Shown here one piece after another: positions 37,948-51,590 of a stretch of DNA of 64,000 bases (positions within the stretch are counted from its first letter, which is position 1; each line of letters begins with the position of its first letter). A program made the translations under genes and the position numbers. The notes beneath the pieces were generated by a model. That model did not search any database. It worked only from the letters and a program-made list of their open reading frames with translations, and was not told the origin of the DNA. The stretch comes from Gymnorhina tibicen. Its lineage: Eukaryota > Chordata > Aves > Passeriformes > Artamidae. The DNA lies in assembly GCA_013399875.1 (NCBI GenBank), contig VXAZ01001749.1, forward strand, positions 1,087,429 through 1,151,428, written 5' to 3'.

Positions 37948-37965
37948 AAAAAAAAAAAAAAAAAA
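37948..37965. repeat. Poly-A run (A18)
   Basis: Homopolymer after GGGG. There is no upstream processed-gene body. Confidence 0.85.
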
Positions 37966-39007
37966 CAAAAACCTTAGAAAAGTAATTGATCATCATTTAG
38001 GAAAGGTCCTCAATGAAGTGCATTTATTGTATTTTAACCATATATTTCAGTTTATCAGCAAACACCAAATTTTTGTGCACACATCTCTATACTGATGGCA
38101 ATTCTAAGTTAGTAGCTTTGAACTAAATCAGAAAAATATGGTCATTCTAAAACTCAATGCAAAAAGTCCTCAGAAGTATCTTAACATTTCCCAATTGTTT
38201 TGTGGGTTTTTTTTCCTTCCTGAGATGTTTGAATCCGGTGTCTGGAGAGTAGGACATGTCTCCATTATTAAAGCATCTCCTGGGATAGTATCTTTGAAAC
38301 TGTAGGATGTATTGTATTTAGACATAAACAAATAAAAATCTGAGTTTCATGAATTGCAAAAAAACAACTTAGGGATTCAGAGGTTCAGAAGAGTCAATTC
38401 AGTGAGCAAGCATCTCCTAACCAACCCAAAACTTCTGCATTGTGTGCTTAATCTGTATCTGTGTATCATGGATAAAATCCTGAATGATTTCTTCTTTCAG
38501 GATATGCCTAGGACCTAACATCTCCATGCAGTACAAAAGAAAATTATCAAATCTGTTTTAACTTCTTAACTTCACCTTAATTTCTCTCTTCACCAAAATG
38601 CAGAAGTTTTAGGATAACCTATCAATCTAATTTGCATCAACCTGAAATGCCACCTGAATTTGTATTTGGCTTTATTAAGTGCATTGTAGAAGAAAAAGGA
38701 TGTTTGAAAAAAAAAGTAAAATTCCACAAGTCAAAAACTTTAACCCAGCATTTGCGGCCTGACCTGTATTTCAATCCCCAGTCAAGAAGACACTTGAAGA
38801 GTTCAGAGCAGTCAAAACCTAAGAAAAATATCATTCAATCAAAGCAAACCCTAATCTTTTGTGCAATTCATGATGGTGGGACATTTAGAAAATGGGATAA
38901 TTTTCCCAAATCATCCTAATGTGTGAAGGACATGAAAACTGCCATTTTCCCTCACCTCTAGGCTTTCCCTGAAAGAATGCCTGAGGCAATCATGTTTAAA
39001 TGCTATG

Positions 39008-39048
39008 AAAAAAAATTAAAAAAAAAAAGAAAAGAAAAGAAAAAAAAT
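39008..39048. repeat. A-rich tract with GAAAA units
   Basis: About 40 bases of A broken by TT and by single G residues at 5-base spacing (GAAAAGAAAAGAAAA). It is a short degenerate pentamer microsatellite. Confidence 0.85.
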
Positions 39049-39928
39049 GAAGCAGGGGCAGTAGAAGCATTCTTGCTGAAAATGCTTGCCCTATACCTGC
39101 TCCAAAATTAGTAGTGATTGTAGAAGACCTTATAAAACATTATTAAAATCAGTTTTCATCTTTAGTGGCAGGTACCTTCAAATTCTTAGGGGAAGTGAAC
39201 TCTTGCCTGTGCTATCTGGCTTATGTCTTACTGAACCACTGAAAGTAGTGCAAAGGCACTATTTTCTCCAACAGCGATAAAATAATAATTTTTATAGTAA
39301 CTCTCATTTCTTCAGTGAATTAATAACATTTCAAAGAGGACTTCTGACCCATCCTTTCAACCTAAATTATCCAGTTATAATTACCTGGTAAAATATTATG
39401 TCATTTCCATATGCATGGTTAAATCTTGCCTTCTCATGACTAAGTCTGATTACATTTCAGAGCTGTAATTTACAGATTTTTTATATCCTTAGAGAATTAA
39501 AATATATTTAAAAATAAATCAAGCAATGTGAATCTCATCAGGGAATCATCTGTAGTAGTTCAAGCAAATTTATAACTTATAACCAGCTTGATTTTTTTAT
39601 GTCATTGGCACATCCCTAGAAGTTTGCAGTGACATTTGTTATTGATCTCTTAAGAATTCAAAGGAATATTTTCATTTAGAAAATTCCTCATTTAGGATGG
39701 CAGGGGCAATGACTTCATTCTAAACATTCACCCCTACTATCCACCTTGAGTTATCACTGTAAATGGACATGTTAGACATACTAAAATAAAACTATGGAAA
39801 GAACAATTTTAAACTTTTTGTAACCTGGATACTACTTTTTTTTAACAGAGATAGCTTGTCATAATGCTAACCCTTGCTGGTCAAAGAAATTATGTTATTT
39901 ATAGCCATTTATATAAGGTATAATCACA

Positions 39929-40905
39929 AAAGTCTAGGTAGACACATCCACAGTGTTTGTCTCACCCACTGAGCAGGTCATCCTGTCATAGACGGAGATC
40001 AGGTGGGTCAAGCAGTTCCCGCCTTTCCTAAACCCACGCTGGCTGGGCCTGATCTCTGGTTGTCCTGTACATGCCACTTGATGGCACTCAAGATGATCTG
40101 CTCCATGACCTTTCCCAGCATCAAGATCAGGCTGACAGTTCCCTGGATCCTCCTTCCAGCCCTTCTTGTATATGGGTGTGACATTTGCCAGCTTCCAGTT
40201 GACTGAGACCTCCCCAGTTAGCCTCGACTGCTGGTAAATGATGTAAAGTGGCTCAGTGAGCACTTCAGCAAGTCCCTCAGTACGTTTGGGTGGATCCCAT
40301 CTGGCCCCACAGACCTGTGTGTGTCCAAGTGGTGCAGCAGGTCACTGACTTGGGTTAAGGGGGCTGGGGCTTCATTCTACTCCCTGTTCCAGCCTTCCAG
40401 TTCTGGGGGCTGGATACCCACAGAACAACTGGTGTCACTATTAAAGACTGCAGCAGAGAAGGCACTAAGTATCCCAGGCTTTTCCTCATGCTTTGTCATT
40501 ATGTTTTGCCTCCAATCCAATAAAGGATGGAGATTCTCTTTGAGCCTCCTCTAGTTGCTAATATATTTATAGAAACATTTTTATTGCCTTTTAAGTCAGT
40601 AACCTAATTAAGTTCTAGTTGGGCTCTGACCCTTTAAATTTTCTCCCCGTATAAACTCATGACACCCTTGTATACCCCCTGCATTGCTTGTTCCTTTTCC
40701 CAACATTCATAAACTCTCCTTTTTTTCCTGAGTTCCAGCCAAAGCTCTCTGTTCAGACAGGCTGGTCTTATTCCCTGCTGGCTCCTCTTTTGGCACATGG
40801 GAACAGCCTGCTCCTGTGCACCCAAGATTTCCTTCTTGAACAATATCTAACCTTCCTGGACTTCTCTGCCCTTCAGGATTACCTTCCAAGGGACACTGCA
40901 ACCAG
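39929..40905 (-). mobile_element. CR1 LINE internal fragment with broken reverse transcriptase
   Basis: Read on the minus strand this is CR1 ORF2, from the linker between endonuclease and reverse transcriptase into the start of the polymerase. Recognisable pieces are the LTEPLYIIYQQSRLTGEVS block, NWKLANVTPIYKKG, then EDPGN, and later PSQRGFRKGGNCLTHLI. Between EDPGN and PSQRGF the frame is shifted and then restored, so the intervening residues are scrambled relative to the family. After CLTHLISVYDRMT there is a further base loss and a stop (CTACCTAGAC near 39930). Upstream (40.27-40.9 kb) the linker is full of stops. The element ends abruptly at about 39929 with no remaining polymerase, 3' UTR or tail. 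This is unusual, since CR1 copies normally keep the 3' end, so a later deletion or rearrangement removed it. Confidence 0.92.
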
Positions 40906-41584
40906 ATTGAAAATTATAAACTCTAGTGCATATAAATAATAGTTCAGGAACTTCTCTGAAGCTCTTTGACTGAACCTAAACACAAAGATTCTCAGGCTGC
41001 CTAGAGCCTGAAATATTCTGGTCATGAAACATTACCTTCCCAGCATGTGGTATGCCTATCAGCACAGAAGTGGTAAAAAAGAGCCGACTAACTTTATTTA
41101 TTACATTTGTATTGCTTACAAAACCATTTACTTAATGGATGGGTATCATTAACAGTCCAACCACAAAAAAAGAATACAATGATGTGTTACATAGGTTCAT
41201 TAAAATAATATTTCAAAGCAATCGTTAGAACAAGAAGCTAAAGATCCAAGAGACAGTAAGTTATCTGCAAATAAATGAGGCAGAACAAACATGTTTTGAA
41301 GTAAGTTAAGAAACATGTTTACAAATATAGTGCACCATAAAGAAAGCAGGGCATGAAGCTTAGAGACCGCTGTTCATGCAACTTATTACACAAAGCAAAA
41401 GTGGCAACTAGTTTTGAATCAAGGGTTCTCAGACCTGTGGTCAGCATGCTGTGCTAAGGAAAATGTGCCTGAACACAGGGAATATAGAAGTTCAGTATAT
41501 AAAGCACAGTAAAGGTAAGGTTATGAATAACAGTTCTTTAGACTAAAGACTAAACTACAGATACTGTCACCCCCTACTGTGTAT

Positions 41585-41632
41585 TAAAAAAACCCAAACA
41601 AAAACAACAACAGCAAAAACAAAAAAACACAA
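41585..41632. repeat. A/C-rich low-complexity patch
   Basis: A runs separated by single or triple C, including AACAACAACAG. There is only one G in about 48 bases. Confidence 0.75.
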
Positions 41633-42793
41633 TCAAGAAAGACTCCCCATACTATTGCAGAATCAAAGAGCATCCTTATATGCTCACAGGCTTCCATGGT
41701 GAAATAAAATCATTTCCAGTACACCAGGCAAAGGTAGTGAGGACTATGCTGCTATGACATCTGGGGAATCATAAGTTTGCCTTATAGTAAATTCAGTCAT
41801 AGAAATACGAGCGAAGGTTCTTGAGCATGATATTTATTTACTGCAATAGCTATTAGCAGAAAAGCAGAAAACAGAAACAGGGGAAAACAGACCTGTTGAA
41901 GCATAAAGGTAAAAGGCCAATACTGAAATCATGCCGGACAAATGCAACCAGGGCATATCAGAGTTATATCAGAAAAATTTTGGAAAGGACAAAGCACAAA
42001 ACTGTAAAACCCACTCCATTTTAATGTATTCCTTTTCTCTCTAAAAAGGGACAGTGATGGTGATGATTTTTAAACAAAATTTAGCCTAACAAGAGGGAAA
42101 AGAAATCCAGAATATTAGCATGAAATCTGCCCTAATTTCATTACTTATTAAATGCCCTGCCTGATTTTCATTGTTTTTCTGAATCTTTAAGTTTTAAAAA
42201 CTGTGAACAGTTATTGCTGTCAGGAAACTACAAGGACTAATAACCAGGCTATAACCAGCTGCTTATAGTTGTCAGCACGTTTAATTTTCTGGACCACCTT
42301 CTATCTAATGAAATTAAGAAAGCTGTCTTCCAGACATCAAAGCACTGAGCAGCTGATGGCCTGCGAGGAGCTCCTGAGCTCCCCAAACCACCTGTGCCAC
42401 AAATGTTTTGTTATGGGCCAGCAGTTACACAACTGTGCCTGCGTCAAACAAGCAGCATGAAAGAATGATTTAATAAAGAGTAAACTGAAGGAGGGAGCAA
42501 GCATTAGGGAAAGAAAGTAACAGCTTCTGAGTTAAAGTTGCAATCAATTCCTATTACAAAGTTCTCTTTTAGCAGTTCTGTAATCAGAACTAGACTGGAA
42601 AAGGTAGTCAGTTCAAAAACTGTCAGATTTATGCAAAAGCAGAAGGGAAAGTTTAAACAGGCTTCAGTTCTAGCCTGCTAAAATATTTTCAAGTTTCAAA
42701 AACACCTATCATATTCCTTAGGTTTTGTTTTATTTTATTTTTTTTAAGACAGAATGGGACTTTCTCCAGCATCCCTGACTCTTGCAGCCTTAC

Positions 42794-42813
42794 GCAGTAC
42801 TTAGCAGTACTTA
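42794..42813. repeat. Perfect 10-bp tandem duplication
   Basis: GCAGTACTTA occurs twice back to back and is followed by GAGTAC. It is a short slippage duplication with no known role. Confidence 0.85.
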
Positions 42814-45418
42814 GAGTACACTCCTTGGGCAGGTGAGCACTCATTATACAACATGACAAGCAACAGCAGTTAACAGGATGTCTATGTATTCTTGCTATGG
42901 ATAGTTTGGATCATATCTGAGATATCTGGGAGCCTTACCATTTACTTTCTTCTAAGAGACAAAAAAAACTTCTAAGAACTCAACCAAAACCAAGGGGAAA
43001 AACAAAGTAGGTTGATCCCAAGTTACCTTCTATGACCAGCTTCTTAAACTAGTGCAGAATCTTAGAAGACTTCCACAGCCTGGAAAGTTGTGTTTCCATT
43101 TTTATCTTATGCCAAAATGTCTCCTTAATCAAATGTTACGGGGTTTTTTTTTAGGGAAGCAGCCAGGGAAGAGGTTATAGCATTTTACATTGTATTTAAG
43201 TAAATCTAAGTGACTTACCAACATATATACAAGATAATATTAACTGGACTAGAGAAAAGCAATGCTCATTTTTTAATTTACTGCCATACCCTAAAGTGTT
43301 TATTTAATATATCCCATTATTGGAAAACTCAGACTCGTTTAATGTACAAAAATAGAAGCCGACAAAGAAATCTCAGTTGTTGTAATATCTCTACCATAAG
43401 GGATTGAGATGGGATAGAAAATGACAAAAGGAGATAAGAACTGTTAAGCTACAGGACAATGCAGGAAAAAAAGGTAAGTGAGAAAAAATTAGTAAGTGGT
43501 TATTTGTCTGGTTTTTGAGTATTAAAAAAAAAGGAAAAAAAAATCAGCTATGATTCACACGTCTTAGCCAAGAACAGAACTGCCACCACCTGATACAAGT
43601 GTCGGCCAGGAGATGCTGTGAGTAAAGGCAGCTCTTGCCTGGGGCAAGGAAAGCCCTGCTCAGCACCCTCAGCTTTGCGTGCAGCTGCCTGAGGCTTCAG
43701 ACCTGATGTTCCTCATCTCAGGACAACTCCTGGGTGCAACTGGGGCCTCAGCGTGTGCAGGAATACCCAAGGGTCTCTGCATAAATAAACAACGAAGGAG
43801 ATAAAACAAGCAAGTGACCCAGTTTGATCATGTCATTTTCATTAAGTCTGCCCTCAGGCTAATGCAGATTAATCTTTTTCTCTGATTAACATCATTAAAG
43901 AAAATAAATAAAGTTCTCAAGAATGTGTGGAGTGTCAGCACCTGCACATTTGCACAAATGTGTTTCTGGAGTAAGCAAATCCAGGCCAGTGTGTAACACG
44001 TGGCACAGTGACCTCCGTGCTCATCTCTGCCAAAGCAAGGACTGCACACATTTGACAGAGGAACTCTCAGACTGCAAAATACCATGAAAAACACATGAGG
44101 CAAGTCATAAATTGGTTGATTAGTCACAGGCTTATTGCAGGTGAAAAAAGTCATATTTTTTACATTAATTTACCTGTTACCCAAACAATAAGCTAAAATT
44201 TAATAAGCTTCATATTGCAAGTACACCACAGACTTTGAAGTAGGAAGAGATGCCTACAACCTTTACTTGTGATGACAAATGCTAGAGGATTAGTCATCAC
44301 ACACGAATCAGCCAACTTTTGCTCTTGAACTTTCAAGATCTACCTAACCCAAAGTGCCTACAATTCTGTTACCCAGTTAGCCGTGAGGAGAAGCTGATGG
44401 CAATCATACATCACGCAAAGCATTAGAAATTTCTGAGTATGCCCTGAGATGACAGGATTAGTACTGTCTGCAGGTACCACCAAGTACTACCTCTATTTCC
44501 CTAGGTGAATACCAAGGGAAGTATTTTACCAAGTAGTATTATAAACAAAAGTGCTGGAACCCACCAGTATTATATCAATTCTTCTATGGATCACGTGAAT
44601 TTAGAAATCAATGAGCTCATCAAGAAAGGTGTATATCACTTTGATAGCATGCAGATTCTCACAAAATTAAATGCACTATTTTTTTACTGCAGTTGTCACC
44701 CTGAAAACCTCATTAAACAGGCAAATATCCATTAAATACCAGATGGATCAAGCCTATAAATATTATGAAACAAATTTCAAAGTCTTTCCTATCACAACCA
44801 TTACTGAAACTCAGGCATGACTGAAAAGCCCCAACTTTCTCTGGGCAACCAAAATGAGGACATAGAGGTAGTAAGGGGACTACGATAATTCACATCCTGA
44901 ATTGACAGTACTTCCAGCAGCTTTTATAGCTTCTCAAATTCTTTTACTTTCCTAAGGAACAGCTACTGCTATCATCCTGCCCTCTCCGAGCAACACCCTA
45001 AATAATTCAGCTTGTCTAAGGAGAAGGGGAAACAAGAAAGGGAGAGAATCCACCTTAGTTGCTCTGAACTCTTTTCCACAAAATCACCTCCAGTGAACCC
45101 CGTGCAAAGCCAGTGCTGAAGAACTAAACTAAACAGCTCCTAATTTATTGCTTCACTCATCCAGTGAGTGCTTTAAAAATCCAATACTGAATTCATTAAT
45201 AATATTAAAGCACTAAATTCTGTGCTAAAGTTTACAGTTTCAATCAACCACAATTCAACAACATTAAATTAGTGCAGCCACAGCAGGTGAGAATCAAAAA
45301 TTATGGTTACTGAATAAGAAGAAAAAAAAATAGGCTTTTATTGTTGTGGCACATCTCTAATATGCTCCATAGCTGATTATTGGTACTGAAAAGATTAAAA
45401 AATTACTTAGTTATTTTA

Positions 45419-45441
45419 GTATATATTAGTCTAATATATAC
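45419..45441. repeat. Perfect 23-base palindrome, 11-bp arms and 1-base centre
   Basis: GTATATATTAG (45419-45429), one T, then CTAATATATAC (45431-45441) are exact reverse complements. The AT-rich arms could extrude as a cruciform. No transposon tip or binding-site family is recognised. Confidence 0.85.
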
Positions 45442-47869
45442 ATCTGATGCCTACTTAAGGAAAAGATTATATTTTCAAAAGTACTGATCAACAAGAACTC
45501 CCACACTGAGGTCAACAAAACCTTGGAGGCACTCAACTTTATATAAAAAACCAAACGTGTGGATAAACAGCTGTATGAGAGTAATCACAATTTCAAGTTT
45601 AAAAAAAAATCTATCTTCAATATTTATTTTGATTCTTAGTTCTTGGGAATGAGGACAGGATTAATTTGAGGAAGAAGGTTGAGAGCAAATGATTAAAGGG
45701 AGCGCACATGAGAGTCTCTGTGATTTTCTGGCAAAAAAATGTTCTTTCCTTTGAAGGTGTGGAAAGTAAAAGCACAGAAATAGTAAGTTTCAAAGGCTTA
45801 ATTTTGTATCAAGTTTATGTAACATCTACAGGAAACCTCAATCCTCACAGATAGGAAATCACCATCTTAAGAAAAGAAAATCACTGTAATTGAGAAAAAC
45901 CCACACAAGACAACAACAGCAAACCCTTCTACCCTCAGGGTAAAGACTGCTCCAGGCTGCCTGGTTTGATCAGTTTGGGAAGCTCCTGAAACCCAGTAAC
46001 TTCTGCTGAAGAGATGCTGGAAGGCAGAGGAATGGCCTGATTGTGAAGTAGTGAATTTCAGAACAAAAGCTTTCTACGCAAACTGGCACCAACGTAATTC
46101 TGCCAGCACAGAAGAATGAGGACTCTCTTCCCTCATTGAAAAAAAGATTAACAAAATTTTCAAAGAATTCCAAAATTAAATAACAGATTGAGCACATGCC
46201 TGAAAGGATACAAAGTCCACAGCTAGGCATCAATGCACAAAACTAGTCAAATCACTTTATCTTGGAAAACAGCTGAACAAATTTTGTTGAAAGTTGACAC
46301 AAAAGATTCTGGAAAAAAGTCCTAAACAGTTTAGTCCTCTGTCTTCAATAGAAGCAATGACTTTGGTTTTAGTGTGAAATAATATTGTTTATGGGGGTTT
46401 GCCACTGAGTTTTGGAGAGATGTTTGGGCAGCGGAGAACAGGGAAATGCCAAAATGTTGGAAGGGATCATTGTACACTGTGTGCAGCTGGATGCTGAGTT
46501 ACGGAAAACTGACACAGCAATTACAATCATGATCACACAAAACTGTTGGAATTTAAAATGGAGGAAATCAGATATATCTTCAAAGGAGAGAATATCAGAG
46601 GAACTTAATAAACTTCTTCAGCTCAGACAAAAAACAGTGATATGACATTCTCACATATGGCAAGCCATGCTATAAATGGATTTATCCTAGGCTGTATACA
46701 ATACCATAATATGGATAAAGGCAACGAATTTCATTACCCCTACCATGGGAAGTAACTGGAATTCAGCTGTGCTTATCTGAACAACAGAGTTTCTCTTACA
46801 TGCTATTGAAAGTCTCATAAATAAAAGTAAACTATTAAAAATCAGAGCATCACTGACACTGAAAATGTCAGTAGGACACGAGGACTGTGCCACTGCAGCA
46901 AACCAGAAGTGAAACACTCAATTTCCACTTCCAGCCTGTTTTGCTTGGCTGTGCATTGAACAGAAAAAATGAAAAGCACAAAGCAGCAGATTGTTGTCCT
47001 TGAGAGCTCTGACCCCCGAATGAATCCAGGTTTGCTTGCTCCATCTTGTAGGGCAAGAACTGTTTGATTTGAGATAGTTTTCTTTAATTAAATTTATGTC
47101 ACATAAACATGGGTATTGCTTATTCAATTCAGACACACTTCTGAACTGAAATTAGACCTCTCTTGTTTGGCAGCAAAGCAGACTTTGAGAAACTCCAAGG
47201 AACTTTATTTCAGAAGAGCATACCCAGAAAGAACAGACAGGGGGAGGTATTTTTCATAGCAAACACATACATACACAGGTAATGCACACACCATGTACTC
47301 GGTATTTGTTGCAAGTTTCATTTCTGCTTTACAGTTGAGAACAAAAAAGAAAAAGAACTCCACAGGCAAAAAGCACTCAACATGGACCTACTGTGCCCCT
47401 CCTTTACCAGGAAAACCTCCCTCACAGGAGGGAAAGCTGAAGTATCTGGCCAAGCTTCCTTTTCCACGTGCTTTGTGATGGCTTTAGGCTCTGCTTGAAA
47501 ACTAGGAGGTGATCTGTCCCCAGACCTGCTTAGTGACACCACCCAGCCTGTTCTGCCCCCAGTCAGGAAAGGCTCCTGGCCACAGCTCTGCTTGTGCTCA
47601 TTACACACAATTAGTAAAACTGGTGCTCCCTGGCACAGCCCTCCAGGGTCCTCAGAGCTCTTCAACATTGAGAAAGAGCCCAGGGGGTCCCAGTGAGGGG
47701 CTGGGAAGGAAAAAAGCTCCCATATTGCTGACTCCCAGAGACCCATCTCAAGGCATACAAAGAATTAATTACTCCATTGCTGTACACAGCTACAGCATCA
47801 CTTGAAAGTATGTGACATTTTTGGATAGTTCCCAGGCATTTGTGGCCAACAGGTGCCTGGTAGTTGCAC

Positions 47870-48060
47870 AATTTTCTAATTAGTTCATGTGCTGTACTTC
47901 AAAACTAATTACTGAAATGGCTGGATTATAATGTTGCAGGGAGTCATTCATGTGCCACCTACCATTAAGGGGAGGGAAATTTTGTGAAGGTTAATTAGCA
48001 TTTTTAAAGTACTTTGGAGATTAAAAGCTTTAACTATATGCCTAATAAAAGAAGTAAAGG
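47870..48060. promoter_or_regulatory. Possible conserved regulatory element (weak)
   Basis: About 190 bases contain clustered homeodomain-like cores (CTAATTAG, CTAATTAC, TTAATTAGC) and long stretches free of simple repeats. This is the look of many vertebrate developmental enhancers. However, AT-rich DNA produces such motifs by chance and conservation cannot be seen here. Confidence 0.15.
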
Positions 48061-51000
48061 TAATACTTTCTATTCCTTTTTGCACTGAAAGTGAATTACA
48101 AGGGTTGCTTTAAGTCCAAGAACATAAATTTTCATGTACAAGGAATTAAATCAGCTCCCAACAGGATCAATCTGTTAGAAGGTGGAGACCTCCAGCAAGA
48201 CACAAATCATCAGAGGTGACCACAGCATCCTAGTGTGAGAGAGGCGGCTGCTGGTTCCCAGGCAGAGGTTGTGTGCAACTAAAAGTAGACATTTCCCTAT
48301 AATATGCCCTTGAACAGGTCAAAAAATCAAACCATTATGAACACATACCTTTTTAATTAAAATAATTCCCAGATATTCTCCTCTTGGGACGTCTGCTGGC
48401 TGTTCTCTGCTCAGAAAACACCCACTGGCCTGTCCAAGAGGGAATCTATGTGTATCTGAATCTTTAACTGAAGTCTCATCCTCAGCATTTTCGATTCTTC
48501 TTGCCTACTGCCAAGATTTTCAGAGTGACAGAGGACATTAGAAACTTTTTCCATAAACACAAACTTATTTTCTTCAGACTTAAGAGTTACATATAAATAT
48601 ATTTCATGAATTTATAATTGCTTTTTGTGAGCTTGGAGGAAAATATACAAATCATTATTAAGCATACGTCTGTATTTTGTATGAATTCTGCTTCTTCACA
48701 ACAGTAATGGGGGGGAGAAAAGAGTTCATTAATTACAAAAAATACATTCAAATTATTTGGTTCACATGATTACTATTTATGCTGTAAATCCAAAATTGTC
48801 ATCGACTTAGAAAGTTATTACTGTCATCAATAGAAAGATTATTTTAGTGCTACAGATGGTTGTCCTTTTATAGGCCATTTTAATGACTTGTTCTTATATA
48901 ATCTGCCATGCATTATTTTGTTGTCATTATGAACTTTTTAAGTTTCATATTAATCCATTTTGTTGTTTGCTAAACAGATGGTGTTACAAAAAAAAAATAA
49001 AAAGGAAAAGCATAATAATGACATTTAGTTCTCAAAAATATTCCAACAGCTACACATTCATTTTGTCAAATATGAAATCTATGTCATTTGTTTAAAAAAA
49101 GAAAAACTTAGCACAGAAACAAAATTATTCATAAGTTGTAAACTTAAATAGCTTACAAAGCAGAGCATGAAATCAGCTGAAAGAAGGTTTTTCTGAAAGG
49201 TTATTTATCAAAAATGTTTGTCAATTAAGATACATAAGAAACCTATTTACTGTAGTTCTCAGCATTCCTTTTCCTTCTCCAAAGCACTACTGTCAAATAA
49301 CTGCAGTAATAGCTAAGTGATGATAGGTAATTATTTAATATACAGGTGTGATTCAGGTCTGCTGCTTGAAATCTACTTGTAAATTGTGGTAATTATGTAA
49401 GCACCTCAATTTAAAGAAAATTTTGCTTTATCACTGTAATCTTTATGATTCTTTTGTTTAATCAATGCACTGTCATCAAACAGACACAAAGACTTGCGGA
49501 GCTGAGCACTAGAGCAAACAAAATTACACCTAAATGAACTTAGAGCTCAGAAAAAATTCTACACTGAAACAATAAAACAGTTCAATCCCAATTCATCAGC
49601 ATGAGCTGAGAAAACCTTCCCTTCCCACCCATGACTTCTAAGATTTTTCAGAAATCGACCTCAAAACGTGAATATCATAAAGTGAAGCATTCTTAGATGA
49701 GGAAATTCCAGAGTTCAGGATCCCTTAAGTCTACACATTCCATTCCTGTACTGCAATACAGACTTCAGCTATAGAATAACCTTTCTCCCAAACAATTCCT
49801 CCTAATTTCAAACTGTAAATAATAGCTGCTTGTGGAGTTCATCTGATTAATCTTCAGTTTCTAGAAAATATTAAAGTGACTAAAAGGGAATATATTCAGG
49901 TGATAATAACTGGTGAAACTAGAGCAATAACACCATAAAAACCAATTCCAGCTGATGAACCTAACCATGCTTTTAAATAGCCAAGGAAGTATCTTCTCCC
50001 TGCATTGTAAAACAGGAAAAGCAGGAAGACAAATCAGAAAAATGGACATTCTTTGTTCCAAGTATTCTCCTGTAGTAAGCTTTCCACAATTTTAGGCAGT
50101 TTTATGTTTATGATAAAATATCATGAGTAAAATACAACTAAATAGCCTGTGTTAATTGTGTTACCTCCTTACAGCACGCTGCAGTAGAATAGGTATTATT
50201 CTGCATCTGCTTTCTTATCAAGCCAACAGATGTGTCCCAGCAGGAAGTTCCTTCTACAATATATACTTAGCATGGTGACAATTCCTGCAAAATGGGCATT
50301 TCTCTTGACCTAGGCAAAACACTGAAAAGGAGGTAAAAAAAGGCATGATATAGATGGACTACTCTTGCTGAGGGAAATTATTAAAATGTGTAAATTTGTG
50401 CAATTGTTTCTAAGAGGGAAAGACAGAGTTACTAAATTCCCATTGTCCTAACAAGAACAAGCATCTGCTAGTGCAGTAAGTGGCTCGTTGGGCATGACAT
50501 GGGCCTCAGTGTTTATATTCCTGGAATCTAAACTGGGCAAAATTTATCTCTGGTGCAGCTCCGTAAGTCCTTGGAATTCCATCAAGTCTGTGTTTGATTT
50601 GATGGTGATCATTAACAAAAAGCTAAAGGAGGACTATTAGCAAGGCTGATGTCATTGCCTTTCATCAGTCTTCTACAGGGAAAAATGAGAGTTAACTTGA
50701 ACTCAGGATGACTTCAGGGTTTTTTTAAATATATTTGGACTAGTACAATATCAATTTCTCATTAAACTGAACTCATTCAGGCAGTGATTGCAGAGAATAA
50801 AAGTAAGTTGAAAACTTTCTACGTTCCCTAATAATGTATATATTTTTAAAGCACTGAAGACTCATTCATTACAGAAGCACAACTCCAACCATCTCTGAGT
50901 ACAGTCATATAAAGTGACTGCAAGACACAATACCTGTGGCTACAGGGTTATATTTAATGAATAACATTTAGTGTCTTGAACAGACAAAATCAAGTTCTTC

Positions 51001-51590
51001 TAACAGACCCTGTTTTATCTCCACCTCTTGCTCCATTTGTATGTGTGGTGTACCAACCGTTGGGCTTTAAATTAATGCAATCATCTGCCCACCAGGAAAA
51101 AAGCAAATACTGAAATATCTTTAACAAGATGAAAGGGTTGGATAAAAGACATCTCAGGGCCAAGTTTTATGTTACATCAATGACGACTTTCCCTTCAAAT
51201 AATACTGGCTGTAAACACACTTGTTTCAAAACACACTCATCATTCCTGTGTTTCATCTGGGCTATGCTGGGTGCCACACACACAGTGCACTCTACTCTGG
51301 GCCATAGTGGAAGGCTAACAAGACTCATATTCCCCTGTCTACAGGTTGGAAGAGGCTGGATATGTCACAGTCAAAGAAATACAAATGCTTTATGGGAACA
51401 GACATGTCTTTAGGATGCCATGTGCAAGAATATCTCCTGAAAGCAGCCAAGCAACAGTCAAAAATCACACCCACAGCAGCAGGCTGGATGTTTATGAGAA
51501 GCAATGGATTAATGTGCAGTAAAACCTCATCACTTCCCCAAAAGAGGCTCAAGAAATGCCTCAGTCAGAGGTACAGTCATAGTTTAACTA

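Larger units (their letters stand above)
33626..39928. other. AT-rich unique sequence with A-rich patches
   Basis: Contains an A/C-rich, G-poor patch (about 34617-34668), T13 (37131-37143), A18 (37948-37965) and an A-rich GAAAA-type tract (39008-39048). The 123-codon frame at 35354-35725 has no recognisable domain or clear codon bias and is probably chance. No gene or recent transposon is seen. Confidence 0.55.
40906..51590. other. AT-rich unique sequence, gene-poor
   Basis: Over 10 kb with no recognised gene. It contains an A/C-rich patch (41585-41632), a 10-bp tandem duplication (42794-42813), an 11-bp-arm palindrome (45419-45441) and a stretch rich in homeodomain-type TAAT motifs (about 47870-48060). 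The frame at 46412-46645 (77 codons) is somewhat helical but unrecognised. No tRNA, rRNA or recent transposon is seen. Confidence 0.55.

Noticed and set aside
40003..40939. Several plus-strand frames of 67-83 codons
   Set aside because: They are antisense shadows of the minus-strand CR1 ORF2 fragment.
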